Below are positions 26,686 through 36,202 of a DNA stretch of 64,000 nt, in pieces (the stretch's first letter is position 1; each line of letters begins with the position of its first letter). The position numbers were made by a program, and so were the translations under genes. Source of the stretch: Gemmatimonadaceae bacterium (GTDB lineage Bacteria > Gemmatimonadota > Gemmatimonadetes > Gemmatimonadales > Gemmatimonadaceae); the NCBI GenBank assembly GCA_019752115.1, contig JAIEMN010000016.1:36454-100453 (forward strand), written 5' to 3'. A model generated the notes under the pieces. That model worked only from the letters and a program-made list of their open reading frames with translations. It ran no database searches and had not been told where the DNA came from.

Positions 26686-29109
26686 ATGGTGGCCCCGGGT
26701 GAGAGCAACGAGATCCTCAACGAGTTCCTCGTGGAGTCATACGAGGGGCTCGACCAGCTCGACCGCGACATTCTCGCGTTGGAGCAGTACGGCGGCAATG
26801 CCGACATCATCGGCCGTGTCTTTCGGTGTATTCACACCATCAAGGGCACCTGCGGCTTCCTCGGCTTCGGCACGCTCGAAGCCGTGGCCCATGTCGGCGA
26901 GAACCTGCTGTCGCGCGTTCGCGACGGCTCCATCCCCGTCACGCCGCAGCTCACGTCGGCGCTCTTACGGCTCAACGATGCCGTACGTGGCATGCTCGAG
27001 CACATCGAGGAGAGCGGTGACGAAGGCGCCGGCGACTACTCCGCGCTGATCGATACACTCGCGACGCTGACTGACGCACCGTCCGATGCACCGTCTGACG
27101 CACCGTCTGGCGCACCGTCTGGCGCACCGTCCGACGCCGCGGCATCGGCCGCGCCGGCCGACAACCTCCCGCCGAGCGTCACCGAGACCCCGATCACGCC
27201 GATCCCGGGCGCGATCCCACGGCTCGGCGAGATCCTCATTCAGCAGGGCATGGTACATCCCGCCGATGTCACCGCCGCCGTGCAGGAGCAGGCACAGGGC
27301 GTGACTGCGCGCGTCGGGGAGATTCTCGTGGCACGCGGCAGCACCAGCGCCGCGGCCGTGAAGGAGGCGCTGGATGTCCAGCAGGAAGCACGGGCCGGTC
27401 ATGTGAGCGACGGCAGCATCCGCGTGGATGTCGCGCTGCTCGATCGCCTGATGAATCTCGTGGGTGAGCTCGTCCTGGCCCGCAATCAGATCATCCAGTC
27501 GAGCGCCACGCGCGCCGACAATACGCTGCTCGGAACGACGCAGCGTCTCAATCTGATCACCAGCGAGCTGCAGGAAGGGGTCATGAAGACCCGCATGCAG
27601 CCCATTGGCAACGTGTGGAGCAAGTTCCCGCGTGTCGTGCGCGATCTGGCGGTCGCCTGCGGCAAGCAGGTGTCCATTCAGATGGAAGGCGCCAACACGG
27701 AGCTCGACAAGACGATCATCGAGGCTATCAAGGATCCGCTCACGCACATCGTGCGCAACTCGGTGGATCACGGCATCGAATCGCCGCGTGATCGCGTCAT
27801 GGCCGACAAGTCCCCCGAGGGACGGCTGCTGCTCCGCGCTTTCCACGAGGGCGGCCAGGTCAACATCGAGATCAGCGACGACGGCGCCGGCATCGATCCG
27901 GCCAAGATCCGCGCGAAGGCCCTCGACAAGGGCATCCTGACCCCCGAGGTCGCGGCTCGCATGAGCGATCGCGAGGCGCTCCACCTGATCTTTGCCCCCG
28001 GCTTCAGCACCGCTGAGAAGATCACCAACGTCTCAGGCCGCGGCGTCGGCATGGACGTGGTGAAGACCAACATCGAGAAGATCGGCGGCACCGTTGACGT
28101 GTCGAGCACGGTGGGCGCAGGCACCACGCTGCGCATCAAGATCCCCCTCACGCTGGCGATCATCCCGGCGCTCGTGATCACCTCGGCCGGCGAACGCTTC
28201 GCCATTCCCCAGGTGAGCCTGTTGGAGCTCGTGCGGATGGAACATGACGAGGCCAAGCAGAAGATCGAGATGATCTACGACAAGCCGGTCTACCGGCTGC
28301 GCGGCAAGCTGTTGCCGCTCGTGCATCTCAATCACACGCTGAACCTCGAGGCCACACCCTGGCCCAATGAGCCGGGGGCGCGCGACGAAGCCATCAGCAT
28401 CGTCGTGCTGCAGACCGACGGCGTCCCGTTCGGCCTCGTGGTGGATCGCATCATGGACACCGAAGAGATCGTGGTGAAGCCTCTCGGCAAGCAGCTCAAG
28501 GGCATCACGACCTTTGCCGGCGCCACCATCATGGGCGATGGTCGCGTGGCGCTCATCCTCGATGTGCATGGCCTCGCGGCCCGGGCCGGCGTCCTCGCCA
28601 CCGAGCGCGACCGGGCCGGCAACGAGGCACGCGCCGAACAGAAGAGTGGAGGCGAGATGCTCCAGACGTTGCTCGTCTTCTCGAGTGGCGGCGAGGATCG
28701 GATGGCCCTGCCCCTCTCGGAGATTGCCCGCCTCGAGGAGTTCGATCCGCATCGGATTGAGCGCACCGGACGCCACGAGGTCGTGCAGTATCGCGATGAG
28801 ATCATGCCGCTCGTCCGGCTCTCCGACGTGCTCGATACCGTGACGGTGACGTCGGCCGATCCCGATGCCCTGCTGCAAGTCATCGTGATCACGCAGGCCG
28901 ATCAGCACGTCGGCGTCATCGTCGACCGCATCGTCGACATCGTCGAATGCGCCGTCTCCGTCCAGCAACGCAAGCGTCCCGGCGTCGTGCTCGGCTCCGC
29001 CGTCATTCAGGGGCGCGTGACCGACATCCTCGATATCCGCCGACTGGTGCAGGACGTCGCCGAGGAATTCCTCACCGCCGGGTTCGGAGGACACGCCGCT
29101 CATGGCTGA
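26686..29109 (+). CDS. cheA: CheA, chemotaxis histidine kinase with extra mid domain and two CheW domains
   Basis: An 807-residue kinase. The HPt domain is residues 5-108 with phospho-acceptor His50 (CIHTIKGTCGF). A repeat linker follows. Residues 178-235 form a paired motif (RLGEILIQQGMV and RVGEILVARGST), resembling the MshEN/type II secretion ATPase N-terminal domain, in the place usual for CheY-binding P2. Dimerisation (LLDRLMNLVGELVLARNQII) and ATPase parts (HIVRNSVDHGIE, SGRGVGMDVV) follow. The C-terminus has two CheW-like domains, about 490-620 and 655-790. First gene of the che operon, behind a sigma-28 type promoter. It overlaps cheW by 8 bp. Confidence 0.95.
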   Translation: MVAPGESNEILNEFLVESYEGLDQLDRDILALEQYGGNADIIGRVFRCIHTIKGTCGFLGFGTLEAVAHVGENLLSRVRDGSIPVTPQLTSALLRLNDAVRGMLEHIEESGDEGAGDYSALIDTLATLTDAPSDAPSDAPSGAPSGAPSDAAASAAPADNLPPSVTETPITPIPGAIPRLGEILIQQGMVHPADVTAAVQEQAQGVTARVGEILVARGSTSAAAVKEALDVQQEARAGHVSDGSIRVDVALLDRLMNLVGELVLARNQIIQSSATRADNTLLGTTQRLNLITSELQEGVMKTRMQPIGNVWSKFPRVVRDLAVACGKQVSIQMEGANTELDKTIIEAIKDPLTHIVRNSVDHGIESPRDRVMADKSPEGRLLLRAFHEGGQVNIEISDDGAGIDPAKIRAKALDKGILTPEVAARMSDREALHLIFAPGFSTAEKITNVSGRGVGMDVVKTNIEKIGGTVDVSSTVGAGTTLRIKIPLTLAIIPALVITSAGERFAIPQVSLLELVRMEHDEAKQKIEMIYDKPVYRLRGKLLPLVHLNHTLNLEATPWPNEPGARDEAISIVVLQTDGVPFGLVVDRIMDTEEIVVKPLGKQLKGITTFAGATIMGDGRVALILDVHGLAARAGVLATERDRAGNEARAEQKSGGEMLQTLLVFSSGGEDRMALPLSEIARLEEFDPHRIERTGRHEVVQYRDEIMPLVRLSDVLDTVTVTSADPDALLQVIVITQADQHVGVIVDRIVDIVECAVSVQQRKRPGVVLGSAVIQGRVTDILDIRRLVQDVAEEFLTAGFGGHAAHG
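27073..27132 (+). repeat. Five 12-bp tandem repeats in cheA
   Basis: Five perfect-length units of the type GACGCACCGTCT encode repeated (Asp/Gly)-Ala-Pro-Ser in the linker after the HPt domain. The unit is a multiple of three, so slippage would only change linker length. Confidence 0.93.
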
Positions 29110-29548
29110 GATCACGCAATACTGCACCTTCTGGGTCGCGCAGCTCTTCCTCGGCATCGATGTGCATGCCGTGCAGGAGGTCATGCGCCCGCTCGAGATG
29201 ACGCCGGTGCCCCTGTCGTCCACCTCGGTAGTGGGGCTGATCAACCTGCGCGGTCAGATCGTGACCGCCGTGGACATGCGCAGTCGCCTCGGGTTGCCGC
29301 CGCGCGCGGCCGACCAGGAACTGATGAACGTTGTGATGCGCACCGACGATGGCGCCGTGAGTCTCGTGGTCGACGAGATCGGTGATGTCATCGAGGTGAC
29401 CGACGAGACCTTCGAACGCGTCCCCGATACGCTGCAAGGCGAAGCGCGCGCGCTCATCAAGGGTGTGTACAAGCTCAACGATCAACTGCTGCTCATTCTC
29501 GACGGGGCGCGCGTTGCGCAACCCGAAACTTCTCTCGCTGCGGCCTGA
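29102..29548 (+). CDS. cheW: CheW, chemotaxis coupling protein
   Basis: A 148-residue single CheW domain: YCTFWVAQLFLGIDVHAVQEV at the start, VVGLINLRGQIVTAVDMR near residue 42, and SLVVDEIGDVIEV near residue 81. It links the receptor to CheA. A GGAGGA ribosome-binding site lies within the end of cheA upstream of the overlapping start. Confidence 0.95.
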   Translation: MAEITQYCTFWVAQLFLGIDVHAVQEVMRPLEMTPVPLSSTSVVGLINLRGQIVTAVDMRSRLGLPPRAADQELMNVVMRTDDGAVSLVVDEIGDVIEVTDETFERVPDTLQGEARALIKGVYKLNDQLLLILDGARVAQPETSLAAA

Positions 29549-29576
29549 CCGCTCCCCTCACACAAGGAACTGAACC

Positions 29577-31541
29577 ATGTCGTCCGTTTCCACGCAGAAG
29601 CGCGCGAGCCGCAAGCAGAGCACGGCCACGGTGTCCACGTCGGGCCAGCCCAACGCGCAAGCCGTCATCGATGCCATTGCCCGTGCGCAGGCGATGATCG
29701 AGTTCGATCTCGATGGGACCATCCTGCACGCGAATGACCTCTTCTGCCGCACCATGGGCTATCGCCTCGACGAGATCCAGGGGCAGCATCACCGCCTCTT
29801 TGTCGATCCCGCCTACGCGGCCGGCCCGGAGTATGCCCAGTTCTGGACCGACCTGCGCGCCGGCAAGGCGTTCACCGCCGAGTTCACCCGGCGTCGGCGC
29901 GACGGCAGCGAGATCACCCTGCAGGGGAGCTACATCCCCGTGCTCGACGAGAGCGGCCGCGCCGTGATGGTAGCCAAGATCGCCACGGACGTCACCGACG
30001 TGCGCAACGCCGCCACCGACGCGGCCGGTCGTCTCGACGCCATCAGCCGCGTGCAGGCCGTGATCGAGTTCCGGACCGACGGCACGATCGTCACCGCCAA
30101 CGACAACTTCCTCAACACGCTCGGCTACCGGCTTGACGAGATCGTGGGCAAGCACCACCGCCTGTTCGTCGAGCCCACGTACGCCGCCAGCGCCGAGTAC
30201 GCCGACTTCTGGCGCAAGCTCGCCAACGGCGAGTTTCAGCGCGCCGAGTACAAGCGCATTGGCAAGGGCGGTAAGGAAGTCTGGATCGAGGCCAGCTACA
30301 ATCCGATCTTCGACCAGAAGGGGCGGGTCACCAAGGTGGTGAAGTTTGCCATCGACGTCACGGCGACCAAGCTGCGGGCGGCCGACTTTGAAGGCCAGCT
30401 GTCGGCGATCAGCCGGGCGCAGGCGGTCATCGAGTTCAATCTCGACGGCACCGTCGTCAACGCCAACGACAACTTCCTGAACGCGTTGGGCTACCGGCTC
30501 GACGAGATCAAGGGGCAGCATCATCGCCTCTTCGTCGAACCCGCGTACGCCCAGTCCGCCGAGTACGCGCAGTTCTGGGCCGATCTCAACGCCGGCAAGT
30601 TCCGCCAGGCGGAGTACAAGCGGATCGGCAAGGGCGGGCGCGTGGTCTGGATCAACGCGAGCTACAATCCGATCTTCGATCTGAACGGCAAGCCGTACAA
30701 GGTGGTCAAGTACGCCACCGATGTCACCGAGCAGAAGAACCTGCTGTCGATGGTGAACTCGAGCGCGAACTCGCTGGCCGCGGCCGCCGAGGAGCTCACG
30801 GCGACCAGCCACACGATGAGTGCCACGGCCGAGCAGACCAGCGCGCAGGCCAACGTGGTGTCGGCGGCGTCCGAGCAGGTCAGCCGCAACGTGGCCACCG
30901 TGGCCACGGGAACGGAAGAGATGAGCGCTTCCATCCGTGAGATCGCGAGCAATGCGGCCGAAGCCAGCAAGGTGGCCGTGCACGCGGTGAAGGTGGCCGA
31001 GAGCACGAACGACACCGTGGCCAAGCTGGGCGTGTCGAGCGCCGAGATCGGGAAGGTCATCAAGGTCATCACCTCGATCGCGCAGCAGACCAACCTGCTG
31101 GCGCTCAATGCCACGATTGAAGCGGCGCGCGCCGGCGAGGCGGGCAAGGGCTTTGCGGTAGTGGCCAACGAAGTGAAGGAGCTCGCCAAGGAAACGGCGA
31201 AGGCCACCGAAGACATCAGCCAGAAGATCGAGGCGATTCAGACGGATACCACCGGCGCCGTGTCGGCCATCCGCGAGATCTCGCAGATCATCGACAAGAT
31301 CGCCGAGATCCAGACGACGATCGCCAGCGCCGTGGAAGAGCAGACGGCGACCACGAACGAGATGGGGCGCAACGTCACCGAAGCGGCCAAGGGGTCGTCG
31401 GAGATCGCGCAGAACATCACCGGCGTGGCGCAGGCGGCCATCGCGACCTCGCAGGGCGCGTCCGATTCGCTCCGCGCGTCGACCGAGCTGGCGCGCATGG
31501 CGGCCGATCTGCAGGGGATGGTTGGCAAGTTCCAGTTCTGA
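29577..31541 (+). CDS. Soluble methyl-accepting chemotaxis protein with three PAS domains
   Basis: A 654-residue receptor without membrane segments or signal peptide. Three tandem PAS domains at about 30-140, 145-262 and 267-385 repeat the pattern IEF-x-x-[16 protein letters not shown]. Copies 2 and 3 are nearly identical, which suggests recent duplication. Residues 390-654 form the signalling coiled coil with hairpin tip [20 protein letters not shown]. No CheR-binding pentapeptide ends the protein. A cytoplasmic energy or redox (Aer-like) sensor is plausible; the cofactor is unknown. It lies between cheW and cheY. Confidence 0.93.
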   Translation: MSSVSTQKRASRKQSTATVSTSGQPNAQAVIDAIARAQAMIEFDLDGTILHANDLFCRTMGYRLDEIQGQHHRLFVDPAYAAGPEYAQFWTDLRAGKAFTAEFTRRRRDGSEITLQGSYIPVLDESGRAVMVAKIATDVTDVRNAATDAAGRLDAISRVQAVIEFRTDGTIVTANDNFLNTLGYRLDEIVGKHHRLFVEPTYAASAEYADFWRKLANGEFQRAEYKRIGKGGKEVWIEASYNPIFDQKGRVTKVVKFAIDVTATKLRAADFEGQLSAISRAQAVIEFNLDGTVVNANDNFLNALGYRLDEIKGQHHRLFVEPAYAQSAEYAQFWADLNAGKFRQAEYKRIGKGGRVVWINASYNPIFDLNGKPYKVVKYATDVTEQKNLLSMVNSSANSLAAAAEELTATSHTMSATAEQTSAQANVVSAASEQVSRNVATVATGTEEMSASIREIASNAAEASKVAVHAVKVAESTNDTVAKLGVSSAEIGKVIKVITSIAQQTNLLALNATIEAARAGEAGKGFAVVANEVKELAKETAKATEDISQKIEAIQTDTTGAVSAIREISQIIDKIAEIQTTIASAVEEQTATTNEMGRNVTEAAKGSSEIAQNITGVAQAAIATSQGASDSLRASTELARMAADLQGMVGKFQF

Positions 31542-31553
31542 GGATCCTCGACG

Positions 31554-31931
31554 ATGCGTGCCCTCATAGTGGATGACAGCCGCGCGATGCGCGCGGTGAT
31601 CGGCAAGATGGTTGGGGATCTCGGGGTCGAGACCTCCTTTGCCGCCAACGGTCGCGACGCGCTCGAGCAGCTCGTCGCGACCGGCCCGCCGGACTTCGCG
31701 CTCCTCGACTGGAACATGCCCGAGATGAACGGCTTCGAACTGCTCCAGGCGTTGCGGGCCGATACCCGGTATCGCGATGTCCCGGTCGTCATGATCACCA
31801 CCGAAACGGAAGTACAGCAGGTGGTCCGGGCGCTGGAGCAGGGCGCCAACGAGTACATCATGAAGCCGTTCACCGCCGAGATTCTGCGCGACAAGCTCGA
31901 CATGCTCGGCCTGGTGCCGACCGGCGCCTGA
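31554..31931 (+). CDS. cheY: CheY, chemotaxis response regulator
   Basis: A 125-residue single receiver domain. The acidic pair is in ALIVDDSRAMR, the phospho-acceptor Asp in FALLDWNMPEMNG (about residue 55), Thr in VVMITTETE and Lys in YIMKPF. No output domain. It should bind the FliM N-terminal peptide found at 23341. Confidence 0.94.
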   Translation: MRALIVDDSRAMRAVIGKMVGDLGVETSFAANGRDALEQLVATGPPDFALLDWNMPEMNGFELLQALRADTRYRDVPVVMITTETEVQQVVRALEQGANEYIMKPFTAEILRDKLDMLGLVPTGA

Positions 31932-31942
31932 CGGACCGCTCC

Positions 31943-33124
31943 ATGCGTCGTATTCGGGTGCTCGTCGTGGACGATGCGGTCGTTGTCCGGCGCATGGTGA
32001 CCGACGTGCTGGCCGCCGATCCGGAGATCGACGTGGTGGGCACGGCGGCCAACGGCCGGATTGCGCTGCAGAAGATCACGCAGCTCACACCGGACCTGAT
32101 CACGCTCGACGTGGAGATGCCCGAGATGGATGGGCTGACCACGATCAGTGAGATCCGGAAAACATGGACGACCATGCCGGTGATCATGTTCAGCACGCTC
32201 ACCGAGCGTGGTGGGCAGTCCACGCTGGAAGCATTGTCACGGGGCGCCACGGACTACGTCACCAAGCCGGCGAACGTCGGCAGCGTCACGGTGGCGCAGC
32301 AGCGCATTCGCGACGAGCTGATTCCGAAGATCAAAGGGTTGTGCGCCGGGATTCTCGCGCAGGCGGCCCAATTGGCCGCACCGGCGGCGGTCCCGCGTAC
32401 CACCGCGCCCACGGCGGCAGCGCCGGCGGCGCGACCGCTCACTGGACTGACCGGCGCGTTCGACCTGGCACCAACGCCGCTCTCGCCGCTCGCGCCGCGC
32501 GTCGTCGCGATCGGTAGCTCCACCGGTGGGCCGAACGCGCTGATCGAGGTCATTCCGAAGTTGCCGGCCCTCTTTCCGGTGCCGGTGGTCATCACGCAGC
32601 ACATGCCGCCGATGTTCACGCGTCTGCTGGCGGATCGCTTGTCCAATCTCTCACGGGTCCCCGTCCGTGAGGCCCAGGAAGGGGATGTGATTCGCCCCGG
32701 GACCGTGTGGGTCGCCCCCGGCGATCATCATCTCGTACTCAAACGCGTCGAGGACAAAGTGATCGCCACGCTCACGCAGGCCCCGCCGGAGAATTCCTGC
32801 CGACCATCAGTCGATGTGATGATGCGCTCGGTGGTGGAGTGCTACGGCGCGCAGGTGCTGGCGGTGATCCTGACCGGCATGGGGCAGGATGGCCTGCGGG
32901 GCTGTGAGCTCGTGCACGACACCGGCGGCGGCGTGCTGGCGCAGGACGAAGCCAGCTCCGTGGTCTGGGGGATGCCCGGGTTCGTGGCCAAGGCCGGCAT
33001 TGCCAACGCCGTCCTCCCGTTGCCGCAGGTGGCGCCCAGCATCATCGCCCGCGTGCTCCATCCGGTCCTCTCCACTGCTCCATCCCCCTCCCTCGCCGCG
33101 TCAGCAGGTGCCCCATGGCGATGA
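31943..33124 (+). CDS. cheB: CheB, receptor methylesterase/deamidase
   Basis: A 393-residue protein. The receiver domain is residues 1-125 (VLVVDDAVVVRRM, LDVEMPEMDGL). An Ala/Pro-rich linker leads to the catalytic domain at about 185-380, with the active-site Ser in GSSTGGPNAL, His in ITQHMPPMF and Asp in ILTGMGQDG. It removes methyl groups from receptors after phosphorylation by CheA. It overlaps cheR by 10 bp. Confidence 0.95.
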   Translation: MRRIRVLVVDDAVVVRRMVTDVLAADPEIDVVGTAANGRIALQKITQLTPDLITLDVEMPEMDGLTTISEIRKTWTTMPVIMFSTLTERGGQSTLEALSRGATDYVTKPANVGSVTVAQQRIRDELIPKIKGLCAGILAQAAQLAAPAAVPRTTAPTAAAPAARPLTGLTGAFDLAPTPLSPLAPRVVAIGSSTGGPNALIEVIPKLPALFPVPVVITQHMPPMFTRLLADRLSNLSRVPVREAQEGDVIRPGTVWVAPGDHHLVLKRVEDKVIATLTQAPPENSCRPSVDVMMRSVVECYGAQVLAVILTGMGQDGLRGCELVHDTGGGVLAQDEASSVVWGMPGFVAKAGIANAVLPLPQVAPSIIARVLHPVLSTAPSPSLAASAGAPWR

Positions 33125-33972
33125 CCGCCCGAACGTTCGAGTACGTGCGTCAGCTCGTACTCACCCGCAGTGCCATCGTGCTCGAAGCCGGCAAGGAGTA
33201 TCTCGTCGAATCGCGCCTGCTGCCGCTGGCCAAGGTGCATGGCTTCAATACGCTCGATGATTTCATCGACGCCATGGCGGCCAACAGCTTCGGTACGATG
33301 CATCGGCAGACGGTGGAGGCGATGACCACCAACGAGACGAGCTTCTTCCGCGACATCCATCCGTTCGATGCGCTGCGCAAGCACATCCTGCCGGAGCTCA
33401 TCGCGAAGAAGGCGCTCACCCGACAGCTCAACATCTGGTGTGCCGCGGCGAGCACGGGGCAGGAGCCGTACTCCATGGTGATGCTCCTCAAGGAGCACTT
33501 CCCGGAGCTCGCCACGTGGAAGGTGTCATTCCTCGCCACCGACCTGTCGAATGCCGTGCTCGCGAAAGCGCGCAGCGGCCGGTATGGTCAGCTCGAGGTC
33601 AACCGCGGGCTGCCGGCGCCGCTCCTCGTGAAGTACTTCACGAAGGATGGCACCGAGTGGATCATCCGCGAGGAGCTGCGCAATCAGATCGACTTCCGCG
33701 AACTCAACCTCATCGAAGCGTGGCCCACCATGATGCCACTCGACTTGGTGATGATCCGGAATGTGCTGATCTACTTCGATATTCCGACCAAGAAGAAGAT
33801 CCTCACCAACATTCGACAGCGGCTCGCGCCGCACGGATATCTCATGCTGGGCGGTGCCGAAACGACCATGGGACTCGACGATCAGTACGAGCGCGTGCAG
33901 ATCGACAAGGGGATCGCCTACCGTCAGGTGAGCGCCGCCGGCACCGCCGGGAGGGCCTATGCAGCAGCTTGA
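33115..33972 (+). CDS. cheR: CheR, receptor methyltransferase
   Basis: A 285-residue protein with a helical N-terminal domain and a SAM-binding domain: TNETSFFRDIHPFDAL near residue 75, WCAAASTGQEPYSMVMLL near residue 108, and IRNVLIYFD near residue 215. It methylates receptor glutamates. The neighbouring receptor lacks a C-terminal tether, so docking would be directly on the methylation helices. Confidence 0.95.
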   Translation: MAMTARTFEYVRQLVLTRSAIVLEAGKEYLVESRLLPLAKVHGFNTLDDFIDAMAANSFGTMHRQTVEAMTTNETSFFRDIHPFDALRKHILPELIAKKALTRQLNIWCAAASTGQEPYSMVMLLKEHFPELATWKVSFLATDLSNAVLAKARSGRYGQLEVNRGLPAPLLVKYFTKDGTEWIIREELRNQIDFRELNLIEAWPTMMPLDLVMIRNVLIYFDIPTKKKILTNIRQRLAPHGYLMLGGAETTMGLDDQYERVQIDKGIAYRQVSAAGTAGRAYAAA

Positions 33973-34420
33973 TGCCGCCATCGATGGCATCGTCGCCTCG
34001 GTCTGGGAGAGCATGCTTGGCATGGTCGTCGAGCCCGACGACACCATCCAACCGCTGGGCCACGACCCGGTGAGTGAACACACGTACGCCGGCGTCGTGC
34101 AGATTGGCGGCGCGTGGGATGGCGCCGTGGCCGTGCAGTGCTCCGACCGCATGGCGCGCCACGCCGCGCAGCACATGTTCTCGCTTGAGCATGGCGATGT
34201 CAGCGTGGCCGACTTGCAGGATGCCCTCGGCGAACTGACCAACATGACCGGCGGCAACATCAAGGCCCTGCTCCCCGAGCCGTGCCGCCTGGGGCTGCCG
34301 GTGGTGGTGGAAGGCGCGGACTATCGCCTGCGACTTCCTGGGGCCTCGGTGGTGCGCCGCGCCACCTATCGCGCCGACGGCGAACTGGTCGTCGTTACGA
34401 TGCTGGAGCGGACGACGTAG
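33959..34420 (+). CDS. cheX: CheX-like CheY-P phosphatase
   Basis: A 153-residue protein of the CheC/CheX/FliY phosphatase group. The catalytic pattern ELTNMTGGNIKALLPEPCRL near residue 91 has the Glu and Asn that act on CheY-P. Only one such motif is present, as in CheX. It overlaps cheR by 14 bp and its end overlaps the opposing AAA ATPase gene by 26 bp. No cheZ or cheC was seen, so this is the likely signal terminator. Confidence 0.85.
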   Translation: MQQLDAAIDGIVASVWESMLGMVVEPDDTIQPLGHDPVSEHTYAGVVQIGGAWDGAVAVQCSDRMARHAAQHMFSLEHGDVSVADLQDALGELTNMTGGNIKALLPEPCRLGLPVVVEGADYRLRLPGASVVRRATYRADGELVVVTMLERTT

Positions 34421-35621
34421 ACGGCACCGCGAAGCCGAAGTCGGGGAAGACGTTCACTTCGATCCAGCGCCGGAAGAACGGATCGTCGAAACGGTACGCC
34501 CCCTCGGCGTCGCGCAGCACCAGCTCCGCGTCGATCAGCTGGGTCACGATGCGCGCCATCGTGCTCTTGGGCTTGAGCGGCCACCGGCGCAGCGTGTCGG
34601 TGCCGGTGGGTTCCACGTGCGGGTCGTGCGCCATGAGCACCAGCAGCGTGCGATGCGCGTCGCTCTCGAGCCGCTCCCACGCGCGCAGATAGAGCGCACT
34701 CTGCTCGGTGACCAGCACACCAAGCGCGGTGGCCACATCATCGGCCGTGGCCGCCGTGTCGTCGGGGAGCACATCCCACAACACGCGCGCCAGCTGCACC
34801 ACGTCGCGCGTACGCGGCCCGGCGACCTGCACCACGTGCCGGGCCACGGCATCCGGGATCACCACGCCGCTCGCGGCGGCGCGCTCGGTGATCCACGGCG
34901 CGAACAGGTCGACCGGAATCGGCTGCAGATCGAGAATCTCCGCCACCTTCCAGAGCCCGGCCTTTTTGGCGTCGAGCATCTGCTCGATCAGGCTCTTCTC
35001 CGACCCCGCGAGCACGTAGCTGATGCGCCGGTGCGACTCGAGCGTGCCCTTGAGCAGCCAGTCGATCTCAGGGTCCCACCGCGCGAGGCGCTGAAATTCG
35101 TCGAGCGCGAGCCCCAGCGTTTCGCCGCGCTCGCGCAGCTCCTCCTCCACCGCGTTGAGCGCGTCGGCAAAGACCTGCCCCGGCCGCACCGCCGCGGCCG
35201 CGGCCTGCAGCGGCGGGAGCACACTGAACGACACACTCGGCGCTCCCGTGACCGGATCCGCCGTGGTCGTGATCGATACCTGCGCATTGCGCATGCGCTG
35301 AATCAGGCGCACCGCCGTATCCGTCCACCGGCGCCCAAGCTCGCGATGCACCGCGTCCAGCACGCGCTGCGCCGCCGCTTCCATGGATGTGACCTTCGCC
35401 AGATCCACCAGCGCGACGTTCTCGCCATTGGCGCGCGCCGCGGCCGCCGCCGCCAGAATCGCCGAGGTCTTCCCCTGCCGCCGGTCGCCATAGACCACCA
35501 GCCGCGACGCCGGATCCGTCAGCGCCACCACGATCCGCCGCAGCTCCGCCACGCGGTCCGCGAAGTGCCCGCCCTCCGCCGGAAATCCGATGATGAAGGG
35601 ATTGGTCTGAAGGGAATTCAT
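34395..35621 (-). CDS. Archaeal-type AAA ATPase (STAND-like), function unknown
   Basis: A 408-residue protein. It starts NPFIIGFPAEGGHFADRVAEL. Walker A is VYGDRRQGKTSAIL near residue 42, Walker B is LGLALDEFQRL near residue 170, and a sensor-like LAGSEKSLIEQML follows. The C-terminal 150 residues look like a winged helix (TMARIVTQLIDAELVLRDAEG). It lies alone and in reverse between che and fliQ. The 3' end overlaps cheX. Start is the ATG at 35621, preceded by GGGACT; the frame is open further upstream without conserved sequence. Such ATPases occur in mobile or defence settings, but nothing here proves that. Confidence 0.75.
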   Translation of the reverse strand: MNSLQTNPFIIGFPAEGGHFADRVAELRRIVVALTDPASRLVVYGDRRQGKTSAILAAAAAARANGENVALVDLAKVTSMEAAAQRVLDAVHRELGRRWTDTAVRLIQRMRNAQVSITTTADPVTGAPSVSFSVLPPLQAAAAAVRPGQVFADALNAVEEELRERGETLGLALDEFQRLARWDPEIDWLLKGTLESHRRISYVLAGSEKSLIEQMLDAKKAGLWKVAEILDLQPIPVDLFAPWITERAAASGVVIPDAVARHVVQVAGPRTRDVVQLARVLWDVLPDDTAATADDVATALGVLVTEQSALYLRAWERLESDAHRTLLVLMAHDPHVEPTGTDTLRRWPLKPKSTMARIVTQLIDAELVLRDAEGAYRFDDPFFRRWIEVNVFPDFGFAVPSTSSAPAS

Positions 35622-35622
35622 A

Positions 35623-35690
35623 GTCCCATAATCTGGGACCCACAGGAAAAACTCACAATAGGGGACTACAAAATCCCAAGGAATGGGTCC
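35623..35690. promoter_or_regulatory. Repeated TCCCA/TGGGA palindromes before the AAA ATPase gene
   Basis: GTCCCA-TAATC-TGGGAC at 35623-35639 is a perfect six-base dyad next to the start codon. A second related element (ATCCCAAGGAATGGGTCCC) lies at about 35672-35690. Two similar palindromes about 50 bp apart suggest operators for autoregulation. Confidence 0.45.
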
Positions 35691-35828
35691 CAAAACCCAA
35701 CAACCCCAAACCCCACCCCAGAGTACGGCATTTCCAACCCGGCAATCCCTGCCGCCTCTCAAGGTGTGAGGCCGTTTCCTCCCCCTAACCCCTCCCCTCT
35801 GACTTCTGATAAACCCAACCCAGTAAAC

Positions 35829-35836
35829 CACTTAGC
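35829..35836 (+). promoter_or_regulatory. Conserved upstream box (CACTTAG) of fliQ sigma-54 promoter
   Basis: AACCACTTAG, with CTTA starting at 35831, is 32 bp upstream of the -24 GG, in register with the boxes before flgB, fliL and flgF. Confidence 0.5.
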
Positions 35837-35860
35837 CATCACGGAAGGCGCCGAAGCCAG

Positions 35861-35878
35861 TTGGCACCTCTCCTGCTT
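35861..35878 (+). promoter_or_regulatory. Sigma-54 promoter of the fliQ-fliA operon
   Basis: TTGGCACCTCTCCTGCTT has GG at 35863-35864 and GC at 35875-35876, ten bases apart, with a TTGGCAC -24 element. The start site should be near 35888, about 26 nt before fliQ. Confidence 0.88.
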
Positions 35879-35913
35879 TATCCGTGCTCGGCAATTCCAC
35901 CCCAGACCGACCT

Positions 35914-36183
35914 ATGTCCCATCAACTCGTCATCGACCTCAGCCGCGACGCGATCCTGACCGCTCTTATGGTCGCCGCGCCGCTGCTGCTCATCGCCATG
36001 GGCGTCGGGCTGGTCGTGTCCATCATCCAGTCGGTCACGCAGATCCAGGAGCAGACGCTCTCGTTCGTCCCCAAGCTCGTCCTGGTGGGCGGCGCCTTCA
36101 TCGTCGGGCTCCCCTGGCTCATCCAGATCCTGATGAAGTTCACCACCCAGATCATTCGCGGTATTCCCGCGATGGTCGGTTGA
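35914..36183 (+). CDS. fliQ: FliQ, export gate subunit
   Basis: An 89-residue protein with two membrane helices (AILTALMVAAPLLLIAMGVG and LVLVGGAFIVGLPWLIQIL) and the FliQ centre SIIQSVTQIQEQTLSFVPKL. It packs around the FliP-FliR pore. The start is MSHQLVID; an in-frame GTG ten codons upstream overlaps the promoter start region and is unlikely. Confidence 0.95.
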   Translation: MSHQLVIDLSRDAILTALMVAAPLLLIAMGVGLVVSIIQSVTQIQEQTLSFVPKLVLVGGAFIVGLPWLIQILMKFTTQIIRGIPAMVG

Positions 36184-36202
36184 TCGGATCCGGACGCCCG
36201 TC

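Noticed and set aside
27073..27132. cheA tandem repeat as a phase-variation switch
   Set aside because: The 12-bp unit keeps the frame, so copy change cannot switch the gene off.
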